From positions 1,798,001 through 1,862,000 of the forward strand of contig NZ_CP084703.1 in NCBI RefSeq assembly GCF_020519665.1: a stretch of DNA of 64,000 bases, read 5' to 3'. Under the pieces are notes generated by a model, which worked only from the letters and a program-made list of their open reading frames with translations, searched no databases and was not told the DNA's origin. The position numbers and the translations under genes were made by a program. Source of the stretch: Bacillus shivajii. Its GTDB lineage: Bacteria; Bacillota; Bacilli; Bacillales; Salisediminibacteriaceae. Of this stretch, positions 26,436 through 34,700 are shown piece after piece. The first letter of the stretch is position 1, and the number at the start of each line of letters is the position of its first letter.

Positions 26436-27179
26436 GTGCTAAAGCGCCTGTTAAATAAAAATACAGATCAGAGCTCATTAAATGATTTAGTAATGAAAAT
26501 ACAGGGTGGACACAATGAATATGAAAGCGATCTAATTGAACAATACATACCGTTTATCCGCAAAACGACATCAAAGGTATGTAAACGGTACATTAGTTCG
26601 ACAGAGGATGATGAGTATAGTATTGCGCTCATTGCTTTTAGTGAAGCGATTCATCAATATTCTCCCGATAAGGGAAGTTCATTTTTATCTTTTGCAAGTC
26701 TTGTTATTCGAAGAAGAGTCATCGATTATATAAGACAAGAGCAACGAAGACGTACATCCATTTCAATGGATTATACAGAAACAGATAAAGAAAATATGGA
26801 AAATGTTGCTGAAGTTCATGCTTCTTTTCAAGAATATCATTCAAAACTTGAAAATGAATACAGACGAGAAGAGATTATTCACCTGCAGGAAAACTTAAGT
26901 CAATATGGCATTACGTTAGCTGAAGTCTCTGAACAGTCACCGAAGCATAAAGACGCAAGAGAAAACATGCTTGAAATTGCGAAGACTGTTATTAATGATG
27001 ACAACTTACGAGAAACTCTTATTGAAAAGAAGCGTCTTCCAATGAAGCAGTTAATGAATGAAATTACAATGAGCAGAAAAACAATCGAACGTAATCGAAA
27101 ATATATCATCACTCTCACAATTATATTAATGGAGGATTACCGTTATTTGAAGGATTACTTGAAGGAGTGGATATCGTGA
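26436..27179 (+). CDS. sigI: RNA polymerase sigma factor SigI
   Basis: This 247-residue alternative sigma factor has a region 2 (SSTEDDEYSIALIAFSEAI, then RRRVIDYIRQEQRRR) and a C-terminal SigI-specific domain ending in MSRKTIERNRKYI, a helix-turn-helix. SigI responds to heat or cell-wall stress in B. subtilis and to polysaccharide in clostridia. The GTG at 26436 is preferred because GTGAGGTG precedes it by seven bases. Its stop overlaps the rsgI start (GTGA). Confidence 0.93.
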   Translation: MLKRLLNKNTDQSSLNDLVMKIQGGHNEYESDLIEQYIPFIRKTTSKVCKRYISSTEDDEYSIALIAFSEAIHQYSPDKGSSFLSFASLVIRRRVIDYIRQEQRRRTSISMDYTETDKENMENVAEVHASFQEYHSKLENEYRREEIIHLQENLSQYGITLAEVSEQSPKHKDARENMLEIAKTVINDDNLRETLIEKKRLPMKQLMNEITMSRKTIERNRKYIITLTIILMEDYRYLKDYLKEWIS

Positions 27180-28393
27180 AAAAAGGGGTCATAATAGATA
27201 AAAAAAAGCGATATATGATTGTAATGACACAGTCTGGAGAAATAGAAAAGGCTAGAATGAGAGATAGCAGTGAAATCGGTGAAGAGGTGACATATGTTCC
27301 TCATAGAAGCTTTCAATTTACTACCATTTATGAAAACAAAACATTTAGTGTTCCATTAGCTTTAGCGATGGTATTTTTACTCATGTTACCGATCTATCCA
27401 TTGTTTCAAACAGATCGTGTATACGGTACCGTTTCATTTGATGTAAACCCAAGTGTAGAGTTTGCTGTAAATCAAAGTTATGATGTTATTTCAACGAATG
27501 GTTTTAATGAAAGAGGTAATGATGTTTTAGAACAGATAGAGGATCAACTAGTTGGAAAACCACTGAATCAAGCTGCGTTGCTTCTCATAGAAACAAGCAA
27601 TGAATTAGGGTATTTATCTTCAAATGATATTTATGTATCGTCTCAATTATCTTTATTTAGTCAAGATACTTGGGGAGAAGATTATGACCAATGGGTATCT
27701 AACATCTACGATGACTATTCTGTAAGTTTTGTTTCGTTACTGTTAGATGAAGAATTGATTCAAGAAGCAAATGAGTATTCATTATCTCCAGCTAAATTTT
27801 TACTATTAAAAGAAGCTGAAAATCAAGGGATGGAGATTGAGCCTACAGAAGTAAATAATACTTCAATCAAAGAACTTGAGGAAAGTGTAGGAGAAAGTGT
27901 TGAAAATGTCGCGTCTAAAAAAGCAAATAATGAAGAAGTAAAAGAACAAGGGTCAAATGGAAACGAAAACTCAAATGTAAATCGGAAGGAAAACCGTGCA
28001 AATAAAGATGAGGACCATCCTTCAAACTCAAATCCGGGTAAAGGAAACAATCATGACACTCATCCATCTGAAAATGCCCCTGGCTTAAACAAGGATGATA
28101 AGAGCCCAGGCAATAGCGGAAACAACGGAGGCCCAGGTAATAGCGGAAACAACGGAGGCCCAGGTAATAGCGGAAACAACGGAGGCCCAGGTAATAGCGG
28201 AAACAACGGAGGCCCAGGTAATAGTGGAAACAACGGAGGCCCAGGTAATAGTGGAAACAACGGAGGCCCAGGTAATAGCGGAAACAACGGAGGCCCAGGT
28301 AATAGTGGAAACAACGGAGGCCCAGGTAATAGCGGAAACAACGGGGGCCCAGGTAATAGCGGTCGAGGGCATGGAAATGGTCCTAATAACTAA
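27176..28393 (+). CDS. rsgI: Anti-sigma-I factor RsgI with Asn/Gly repeat tail
   Basis: This 405-residue membrane protein has an N-terminal RsgI domain that binds SigI (KKGVIIDKKKRYMIVMTQSGE), one membrane helix (VPLALAMVFLLMLPIYPLF, about residue 60) and an extracellular part. YGTVSFDVNPSVEFAVN is the conserved juxtamembrane segment in which RsgI proteins undergo self-cleavage (Asn-Pro). The C-terminus is a Lys/Glu-rich linker, then nine copies of PGNSGNNGG. The GTG start follows AAGGAG. In place of the carbohydrate-binding domains of clostridial RsgI there is only this low-complexity tail. Confidence 0.92.
   Translation: MKKGVIIDKKKRYMIVMTQSGEIEKARMRDSSEIGEEVTYVPHRSFQFTTIYENKTFSVPLALAMVFLLMLPIYPLFQTDRVYGTVSFDVNPSVEFAVNQSYDVISTNGFNERGNDVLEQIEDQLVGKPLNQAALLLIETSNELGYLSSNDIYVSSQLSLFSQDTWGEDYDQWVSNIYDDYSVSFVSLLLDEELIQEANEYSLSPAKFLLLKEAENQGMEIEPTEVNNTSIKELEESVGESVENVASKKANNEEVKEQGSNGNENSNVNRKENRANKDEDHPSNSNPGKGNNHDTHPSENAPGLNKDDKSPGNSGNNGGPGNSGNNGGPGNSGNNGGPGNSGNNGGPGNSGNNGGPGNSGNNGGPGNSGNNGGPGNSGNNGGPGNSGNNGGPGNSGRGHGNGPNN
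28106..28348 (+). repeat. 27-nt tandem repeat in rsgI (nine copies)
   Basis: Nine in-frame copies of a unit encoding PGNSGNNGG are followed by one partial copy. Variation is almost only AGC/AGT and GGA/GGG. Confidence 0.9.
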
Positions 28394-28434
28394 AAAAAAT
28401 AGTAGGACTTAGTACTTGTTTAAAAGAATTAAAT

Positions 28435-28511
28435 AAAAAACCACCCAAAAATCAGCACATGTTGCGAAATTATGTAACGTAACAAAAAATGATTTAAAGG
28501 GTGGTTTTTTT
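28435..28511 (+). promoter_or_regulatory. Hairpin overlapping the DUF5667 gene ribosome binding site
   Basis: AAAAAACCACCC (28435-28446) pairs with GGGTGGTTTTTT (28499-28510). The right arm contains the only Shine-Dalgarno-like sequence (GGGTGG) before the start at 28515 and is followed by T-rich sequence. It can act as the rsgI terminator, as a lid on translation, or both. Confidence 0.6.
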
Positions 28512-28514
28512 ATT

Positions 28515-29837
28515 ATGAAAAAGATCAAAATTAGAAATGTCGTAACAACTGCAGCACTTGTAGGAATGTTATCAACAGCATTACCTGCAAATGCCACTTT
28601 TGCACAAGAAGATGACTCAGACTTCAAATCAGTGAACTTAGATGAAGTAATGGAACAAATTGAAGAATTAGATGAATCAGCTGAAGATATCATTGGTGAC
28701 GAACTACAAGATGATGAAGTAGTGTTACCTAACAATTTCTATGTTTTTATGAAAGAGGCATTAGAATCACTTCAATTAAAGCTTGCAACGAGTGATATCG
28801 GTAAAGCGAAAGTATTAACTGAATTTGCTTCTGATCGACTTGAGCAAGCTTACACACTCATTTTACAAGGTGAATATGAAGAAGCTGAAGCATTAATTGA
28901 TGAAGCTTATGAACAATACTTATTATCTGAAGAACTAAAATCAGATCAAGAAGACGGTACTGAGGAAGACGGTACTGAGGAAGACGGTACTGAGGAAGAC
29001 GGTACTGAGGAAGACGGTACTGAGGAAGATGGTACTGAGGAAGACGGTACTGAGGAAGATGGTACTGAGGAAGATGGTACTGAGGAAGATGGTACTGAGG
29101 AAGATGGTACTGAGGAAGATGGTACTGAGGAAGACGGTACTGAGGAAGATGGTACTGAGGAAGACGGTACTGAGGAAGACGGTACTGAGGAAGATGGTAC
29201 TGAGGAAGATGGTACTGAGGAAGACGGTATTGAAGAAGATGGTACTGAAGAGGAAGTAGAAGAAATTACTTTCCACCAGTCTATCGTAAGCTTATTACGT
29301 AACATCGAGAAAATTGAGAATCCAAATGCGAAAGCTGCTTTAACACGTAATGTCGAAAGAAAAATGGAACAACTAGGCCTTGACCCTGCACTTGCTTTCC
29401 CTGAAGAAGAGGAAGTTGAAGAGTCAGAAGAACAATCTGATGACCAAAATTCTGAAGCAGGCGAAGATACTCAAAATGAAGATTCAACAAATGAAGATGC
29501 AACAAATGAAGAAACGAATGGCGTATCTACTTCGGAAGTAACAGAAGAAGAAGAAGAGAAGCGTACTGAGAAAAACAACCGTGGCAATGGAAATGGAAAT
29601 GGTAACAGCTCTTATAACGGTGAGCAAAATGGAATTGGCAACAACGGAAATGGAAACAACGGAAATGGAAACAATGGAAACGGAAAAGGAAACGGCAATG
29701 GAAATGGCAATGGAAATGGCAATGGAAATGGCAATGGAAACGGCAATGGAAACGGCAATGGAAATGGCAATGGAAACGGCAATGGTAATGGAAACGGCAA
29801 CGGCAACGGCAATGGTAATGGGAACGGAAATCGTTAA
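28515..29837 (+). CDS. Secreted DUF5667 protein with acidic and Asn/Gly repeats
   Basis: This 440-residue protein has a signal peptide (KIKIRNVVTTAALVGMLSTALPANATFA) and a DUF5667-like helical domain (FYVFMKEALESLQLKLATSD, about residues 75-140). It continues with twenty tandem EDGTE units, a short second helical segment, an acidic linker and a C-terminus of GN dipeptides. It is very acidic overall. It lies immediately downstream of sigI-rsgI and its tail resembles that of RsgI, so both may sit in the wall environment. The position suggests it is a partner or target of the SigI response, but no function is known. Confidence 0.85.
   Translation: MKKIKIRNVVTTAALVGMLSTALPANATFAQEDDSDFKSVNLDEVMEQIEELDESAEDIIGDELQDDEVVLPNNFYVFMKEALESLQLKLATSDIGKAKVLTEFASDRLEQAYTLILQGEYEEAEALIDEAYEQYLLSEELKSDQEDGTEEDGTEEDGTEEDGTEEDGTEEDGTEEDGTEEDGTEEDGTEEDGTEEDGTEEDGTEEDGTEEDGTEEDGTEEDGTEEDGTEEDGTEEDGIEEDGTEEEVEEITFHQSIVSLLRNIEKIENPNAKAALTRNVERKMEQLGLDPALAFPEEEEVEESEEQSDDQNSEAGEDTQNEDSTNEDATNEETNGVSTSEVTEEEEEKRTEKNNRGNGNGNGNSSYNGEQNGIGNNGNGNNGNGNNGNGKGNGNGNGNGNGNGNGNGNGNGNGNGNGNGNGNGNGNGNGNGNGNGNGNR
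28950..29249 (+). repeat. 15-nt tandem repeat (twenty copies, EDGTE)
   Basis: Twenty in-frame units (GAAGAYGGTACTGAG) encode EDGTE. Silent GAC/GAT differences are scattered along the array, and the penultimate unit has ATT (Ile) for ACT. It is prone to slippage by whole units without a frameshift. Confidence 0.92.
29680..29830 (+). repeat. 6-nt GN-dipeptide repeat tract
   Basis: Repeated AAYGGC/AATGGA hexanucleotides encode the (GN)n C-terminus of the DUF5667 protein. Codon alternation is irregular. Confidence 0.85.
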
Positions 29838-29847
29838 TCGTCATATA

Positions 29848-29885
29848 AAAAAGATGCTGACAATTTAGTCAGCATCTTTCTTTTG
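29848..29885. terminator. Bidirectional terminator
   Basis: AAAGATGCTGA / TCAGCATCTTT is shared by the convergent DUF5667 and TelA-partner genes and overlaps the stop of the latter. Confidence 0.85.
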
Positions 29886-30785
29886 CTCGTATCTTATACG
29901 GTTTAATCTTAATAGGTGCTCCATACGGTCCATTCGTGAATCATTAATTTGATTCTTTAAATCGTTTACAAATGTAATCATCGCATTTACTGTATTTGTA
30001 AGTTCCTCATACTTTGCTTGTCGTTGTTCTGGAGTCAATTGTTCATAGGTTTCTAATAAGTTTGGAAGGTCTCGATTTATTAGTCTTTTAATCTGATGCT
30101 TTTCTTCAATATCAAACAAATGAATTTCCTTCACACATAAATCAATGGATGATTGCAATGTAAGGAGTTTTCCTTGTATTTCACTATCCAATTGCGAGTT
30201 TGACTGACTCGTTATTGCTTTTATATTTGATAGAATGTCATGTTTTACAGATTCTGTTTCATCCTGTTGATGATTCACTTCTTCTGAAATGGAAGTTGGA
30301 GGAAGTGCTTTTCCGTTTTTTCCTGATAATGATTCATCAAGCTTGTTAACTGCTATAAAAAGTGGTGAGAAAAGCGAGTGGTTACGCACATTTCTTACAA
30401 TGGTGCGCCCTTCTTTTTGATAGTAAATCGTGGAATCGGCCACTTTCCCCATTCCTGATTCTTCTTTGAATTGCTTTCTATATACAGTTAAATACACCCG
30501 TTTTTTTAATTTTGCGGAAGATTTTTTCGTATCGATTAATTCAAGGTGAATTTTTTTTTGCTTGATTTTAACTTTAAATAAATAGCCTAATATTTCTCGT
30601 TTAAACGTTTTGTTTAGTCGAGGTAATTCAGACAACGATGACAAATCTGATATAAATTCTATAGCTTCTTGTACAAACGTTTCTGTATGTGCATCCTTAA
30701 TATCGGGGTCTTTTAACGGTTTTAAATAATTTGGTAGAAATGGTTCGAGCCATTTCTGTTCTAACAGATTGTCACGCCAACTCAA
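29865..30785 (-). CDS. Uncharacterised protein encoded with TelA
   Basis: This protein of about 306 residues is the second gene of the telA operon. It has no signal peptide. The N-terminal half is mixed alpha/beta (GYLFKVKIKQKKIHLELID, KKRVYLTVYRKQF). The C-terminal half is helical with coiled-coil character (about residues 190-295). A TTG at 30785 lies six bases after GAGGTG and is preferred; a GTG three codons upstream is the alternative. It is not XpaC, the usual TelA neighbour in B. subtilis, which is shorter and membrane-anchored. The family is not recognised. Confidence 0.75.
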   Translation of the reverse strand: MSWRDNLLEQKWLEPFLPNYLKPLKDPDIKDAHTETFVQEAIEFISDLSSLSELPRLNKTFKREILGYLFKVKIKQKKIHLELIDTKKSSAKLKKRVYLTVYRKQFKEESGMGKVADSTIYYQKEGRTIVRNVRNHSLFSPLFIAVNKLDESLSGKNGKALPPTSISEEVNHQQDETESVKHDILSNIKAITSQSNSQLDSEIQGKLLTLQSSIDLCVKEIHLFDIEEKHQIKRLINRDLPNLLETYEQLTPEQRQAKYEELTNTVNAMITFVNDLKNQINDSRMDRMEHLLRLNRIRYEQKKDAD

Positions 30786-30795
30786 CTTGTTCACC

Positions 30796-31842
30796 TCATT
30801 CGTTCAACAACTTTTGTCCCATCTGGTTATTTAGTTCATCCATTTCACTAATAAATTTTTTGCTTGATTCAATGATACGGGTGTTGGATTGTTCCGTCAT
30901 TTCAATGGCTGCATAAACATCTTCATACGCTTTTTTAAATGTTTCTAATGCAACAGCTGGCTCTTCTAACGTTTTTAATGTTTCCTCTGTGTTAGATTTC
31001 AGTAGTTGAGCATTTGATAAAATCATTGACTCCGTCGTTTTGTTTACATTTTGTACAGCATCAATGACTTTTTTCTGATTGCTTAATGACAGTTGAATTG
31101 ATGCAGTGACAGTAACGATATTTTTCGTCATCGTAATCGCGTTAAAAATCGCTTCTTCAAGTTTATCATTATTTTCAACAATAATATCAACTGAAGCTAG
31201 TGATTGTTGAAGGACGAGGACTGCTTGCTGCATATTTTTAATCCGAGAGAGGACTTTTTGCTGTCCCTTTTGGATCGGAGACGGATCATTTTGCCATTCT
31301 TCTTTTTCTATTTCAGCTTCAAGCATGACATTTAATTGCTTGCCTACTTCAATTTGTTCGTTTAAACGATCAATTCGTTCGTGGGCGACGGTTTTTAGCT
31401 GTTGGAGCATCACTGTATCTTCTTGGAGACGGTCTTTTCCATTTAAAAGAGCTTCAATGATCGTTTCAACTTCAGATTCTATCGTTTGATATTTTCGCGC
31501 GAATTTTTCTGCAGGGCTTTTCCTAACGACTTTATTAAGAAATCGTTTCAACTTTCCTTCTTTTAAGTAATTAGGCTCCAATTCTGATACGATTTCCTTT
31601 AATTTTGTTAACTGTTCTGGTAACTCATGGTTCGGATCATTCATCATGTCACTTACTGGGGTTTTTAACGATTCGAGTGACTCCCCAGCTTTTTCTTGTT
31701 CGTCAGATCCAATTTTTCCGAGTGTCTCGAGAATTTCGTTCAGATCCATATTTTCACGCATGTTTTCTATATAAGTTCTTGCCTTTTGTTCCTTCGTTTG
31801 CATTGGCATTTCGTCACGATCTTGATGTTGTTCATTTGACAT
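30796..31842 (-). CDS. telA: TelA family toxic anion resistance protein
   Basis: This 348-residue, strongly helical protein lacks membrane segments. RKSPAEKFARKYQTIESEVETII and LQQSLASVDIIVENNDKLEEAI are typical of the TelA/YaaN/YceH family. Members are linked to tellurite and other toxic anion resistance and to cell-envelope stress, but the mechanism is unknown. The start ATG follows GGAGGC. The partner gene begins within a few bases of its stop, so the two are co-translated. Confidence 0.88.
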   Translation of the reverse strand: MSNEQHQDRDEMPMQTKEQKARTYIENMRENMDLNEILETLGKIGSDEQEKAGESLESLKTPVSDMMNDPNHELPEQLTKLKEIVSELEPNYLKEGKLKRFLNKVVRKSPAEKFARKYQTIESEVETIIEALLNGKDRLQEDTVMLQQLKTVAHERIDRLNEQIEVGKQLNVMLEAEIEKEEWQNDPSPIQKGQQKVLSRIKNMQQAVLVLQQSLASVDIIVENNDKLEEAIFNAITMTKNIVTVTASIQLSLSNQKKVIDAVQNVNKTTESMILSNAQLLKSNTEETLKTLEEPAVALETFKKAYEDVYAAIEMTEQSNTRIIESSKKFISEMDELNNQMGQKLLNE

Positions 31843-32108
31843 AGGTTACAGCCTCCTAACTGAGAGGAATTTTGTTGTTTATTGTGATTACTTACGAATA
31901 GAGTGGATATAAGTTTCATTTTAAATTATACCTTTCAAGTAAACTAGAAACAACAATTGGTGTTTCTAGATGATCATATGAAAAGGGAGTTGAAGTGAGA
32001 GTGCGGCTACCATGGAAGAAACCGTATACTCGTTAGGATAGACCGTTATGGAGGAGAGGGTGTCTTTGATTTTGAGTTTACTTGTATTTTTTAAAAGAAT
32101 ACATACTT
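31843..32108. other. telA upstream region
   Basis: This AT-rich gap of 266 nt must hold the telA promoter on the minus strand. No gene is seen. It ends at the 4-bp target duplication ACTT of MITE copy B. Confidence 0.4.
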
Positions 32109-32462
32109 GAATCAATTTCATAACTCAAAATAAGATGGGAAATCCGAATGATGAGCGTGAACTTCACTTCAGACGGACGCTTTCCCGAGGGCTTGTCTTC
32201 AGCTAACTTAGGCTCGACAACTCTTCGCCTAAGTGGATCTTCAGACTGCGCAATCCTCCGGGAGTCGCCGTATTTAGTTACGTTCACTTCTAAACAAAAC
32301 TTGGCTTTTCGCCAAGTCTAAATGGCGAAAGCCTTAGTTGCCGTTAAACTATCGACCATAAATTTATAAATTCTGATAGTGCAAATAAAACGTACATTTA
32401 ATGAAAAAATTTATCATATCATTCGTTTCATTGCGAAAAAAACATAATTATGAAATTGATTC
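32109..32462 (+). mobile_element. MITE family 2, copy B (354 bp)
   Basis: Perfect 15-bp terminal inverted repeats (GAATCAATTTCATAA / TTATGAAATTGATTC) are flanked on both sides by ACTT. This is the best-preserved copy. Interior modules include GACGGACGCTTTCCCGAGGG and CTCCGGGAGTCGCCG, which form a large imperfect palindrome. It has no coding capacity. Confidence 0.88.
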
Positions 32463-32593
32463 ACTTTTGCTAACCTTCTATTAAAACTTGTGTTTCTTAG
32501 ATAAAATAGAGGTTGGAAACAAAAAACAGTCGTACTATTATGATATAATAAAAGGAGAAAAATAGGATAAATGTCATAAGACTTTCATTTTGT

Positions 32594-32607
32594 TGCAAGC
32601 GTTTGCA
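32594..32607 (+). promoter_or_regulatory. cre-like palindrome before the GGDEF gene
   Basis: TGCAAGCGTTTGCA matches the CcpA operator consensus (TGWAANCGNTNWCA) at 12 of 14 positions and lies 12 nt before the ribosome binding site, a place where CcpA would repress. Confidence 0.4.
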
Positions 32608-32635
32608 TTAAATGCAAAAGGAGGGGAAAGCGAAA

Positions 32636-34171
32636 ATGTATATGGAATTTATCATCTTATTCCTTGGTTTAGCCTTGTTTCTTACGTTGAATCTAATACG
32701 ATTTTATTTTTCAGATGTGATAAATAAATTAATACTCATTTTTGGTTCAAGTCTATTAATTGCTATAAGTTTGGTTCATTTAAATGAAGCCCATTTATTA
32801 TGGATGGGATTGTTCTTTATTTTTATTATGGCCTCATCTTTTAAATGGAAGGGTGCTGTTATTTCAGCACTTAGTTTACTAGTGTTGTTCTCATTGGTAC
32901 CTGTTTCAACTCAAATTAGCTATCTCTGGATTAGTGCTTTTTATATGATTTTTTCTTTAATAATGGGATTATTATTTGAATATTTACATCGAGAACGGAC
33001 GAAATTTGATAGATGGCAAAAACAGTTTTATCGTCAGTCCAAAAATTTACACATCTTGCGAGAAGTTTCGCTTGCTTTGCAAAGTACATTAAACTTAGAT
33101 AAATTGTTACATATTTTTTTAACTGCAATAACTGCGGGGTATGGATTAGGTTACAATCGTGCATTATTATTTTTAGCGAAGGACTCTTATAACACATTTG
33201 AAGGAAAACTAGGGATTGGACCTCTATCTGTCGAACAGGGGCACAAAATTTGGGAGAATGTTGTTGTAAATAAGCTAACATTAAAAGATTTTATACAACT
33301 TCAAGAAAAAGCAAAGCTAGATGACCATGAATTAAACAAGATGTTACGATCACTTTCATTTCAAGTGTCGGATGAAAACGATACAATGAGTGGTGTTATT
33401 CATAAGAAAGAACCAGTCATAATAGAAGAACACACGAATGATCCACTCGTTCGACAAATAAGGGAAACATTTTCTATGGAACAGTTTGCGGTTGTTCCAT
33501 TATTAAATAGAGGAAAAGTCGTTGGCGTTTTAATGATTGACAATATTGTAAACGGAAAAGAAATAAAGAAAGAAGAGATGGACAATATTATGCCGTTAGC
33601 TACACAAGCTGCAATGGCAATTGAAAATGCTTCACTTTATAGAAAAACGGAAGAAATGGCGATTACAGATGGTTTGACTAAACTATATAATAAACGCTTT
33701 CTTGACCGGATGCTTCCCCATTTATTTGAGTCAGCAAAAACAAATGAAAACCCTCTCTCGGCTATTGTTATCGATATTGATCATTTCAAAGTCTATAACG
33801 ATACTCATGGACACTTGTTAGGCAATGATGTGTTGATAAAATTAGCAGATATTTTAAAGAATCATTTCGGGCATGAAGATCTCGTGTGTCGCTTTGGTGG
33901 TGAAGAGTTTGTCATCATTTTACCAATGAAAGATGAGAAAGAAACATGTCAATTAGCTGAAAGCGTTCGTGCAAAAGTAGAAAAAGCACACTTTTATGGT
34001 GAAGCTCGTCAACCGAATGGGAGTGTAACTGTAAGTGTTGGGGTTGCTTCATTCCCTTCTCATGTGAGTGATATTCATACATTAATAGATCATGCTGATA
34101 AAGCATTATATGCAGCGAAATCAAGTGGGAAAAATCGCGTCAATTTATACGAAGGGGTTGAAGTATCATGA
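32636..34171 (+). CDS. Membrane GAF-GGDEF diguanylate cyclase
   Basis: This 511-residue protein has about five N-terminal membrane helices (residues 1-120), a GAF domain (about 145-330) and a C-terminal GGDEF domain (about 340-505). The active-site motif is intact as RFGGEEF, and DIDHFKVYND binds metal and nucleotide. The RxxD inhibitory site expected just upstream of the motif is absent (GHEDLVC), so product inhibition at that site is unlikely. The ATG at 32636 follows AAAGGAGGGG. The next gene overlaps by four bases. Confidence 0.92.
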   Translation: MYMEFIILFLGLALFLTLNLIRFYFSDVINKLILIFGSSLLIAISLVHLNEAHLLWMGLFFIFIMASSFKWKGAVISALSLLVLFSLVPVSTQISYLWISAFYMIFSLIMGLLFEYLHRERTKFDRWQKQFYRQSKNLHILREVSLALQSTLNLDKLLHIFLTAITAGYGLGYNRALLFLAKDSYNTFEGKLGIGPLSVEQGHKIWENVVVNKLTLKDFIQLQEKAKLDDHELNKMLRSLSFQVSDENDTMSGVIHKKEPVIIEEHTNDPLVRQIRETFSMEQFAVVPLLNRGKVVGVLMIDNIVNGKEIKKEEMDNIMPLATQAAMAIENASLYRKTEEMAITDGLTKLYNKRFLDRMLPHLFESAKTNENPLSAIVIDIDHFKVYNDTHGHLLGNDVLIKLADILKNHFGHEDLVCRFGGEEFVIILPMKDEKETCQLAESVRAKVEKAHFYGEARQPNGSVTVSVGVASFPSHVSDIHTLIDHADKALYAAKSSGKNRVNLYEGVEVS

Positions 34172-34686
34172 ATGTCTTAATCATCGTCATGATGTTTATT
34201 TTAGCTTCAATATCACTTATCATGTTAAGTAGACCGTTTATGTATTACGTCTTAAAGTGGAAAACAGAAAATAAATTAACAAAGCACAATAAAAAATTAA
34301 CGGAATTACACTTTTCATATGAAGAAATGACTTATTTTGTTTCATTACCAAACTCAACGCCTCTTATAAAGGAAGCGAAAAGAGAGCAGTTAAAGGCTGT
34401 ACCGGATTTTACTTCTTTTATTTTTCCGAAAGTTAAAGGGTTAAAAATGCAAGTGCAATCAGAAGAAGACCAAATTCTTATTGCTTATATATCAATTGAT
34501 CAATTTCGACTGCCTTTTTTCGATCGACTATTACATGATAAGAAAATGAATGAACGCCAATATTATGAAATGAGTGCGTATACACTTTTACACCCTAATA
34601 CGAAAAAGCTTTTTCTAGATGAAGTTTATCGACAAATTCATCGAAATGATAGCAACTTATTTGATCAATATAAGGTAAACATTTAA
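34168..34686 (+). CDS. Hypothetical single-helix membrane protein
   Basis: This 172-residue protein has one N-terminal membrane helix (LIIVMMFILASISLIML) and a cytosolic remainder of mixed alpha/beta character. The start overlaps the GGDEF gene stop (ATGA), so they are coupled, and the permease gene follows after 14 nt. The family is not recognised. The coupling suggests a role near the cyclase. Confidence 0.75.
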   Translation: MNVLIIVMMFILASISLIMLSRPFMYYVLKWKTENKLTKHNKKLTELHFSYEEMTYFVSLPNSTPLIKEAKREQLKAVPDFTSFIFPKVKGLKMQVQSEEDQILIAYISIDQFRLPFFDRLLHDKKMNERQYYEMSAYTLLHPNTKKLFLDEVYRQIHRNDSNLFDQYKVNI

Positions 34687-34700
34687 TAGGAGGAACATTT

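Noticed and set aside
28106..29249. Regularly spaced direct repeats that could suggest a CRISPR array
   Set aside because: The repeats are contiguous, without unique spacers, and encode in-frame amino-acid repeats inside two proteins.
28946..29305. Long antisense open frames across the acidic repeat (poly Val-Pro-Ser-Ser-Ser)
   Set aside because: They are mirror images of the EDGTE repeat, have no ribosome binding site and exist only because the 15-nt unit lacks stops in several frames.
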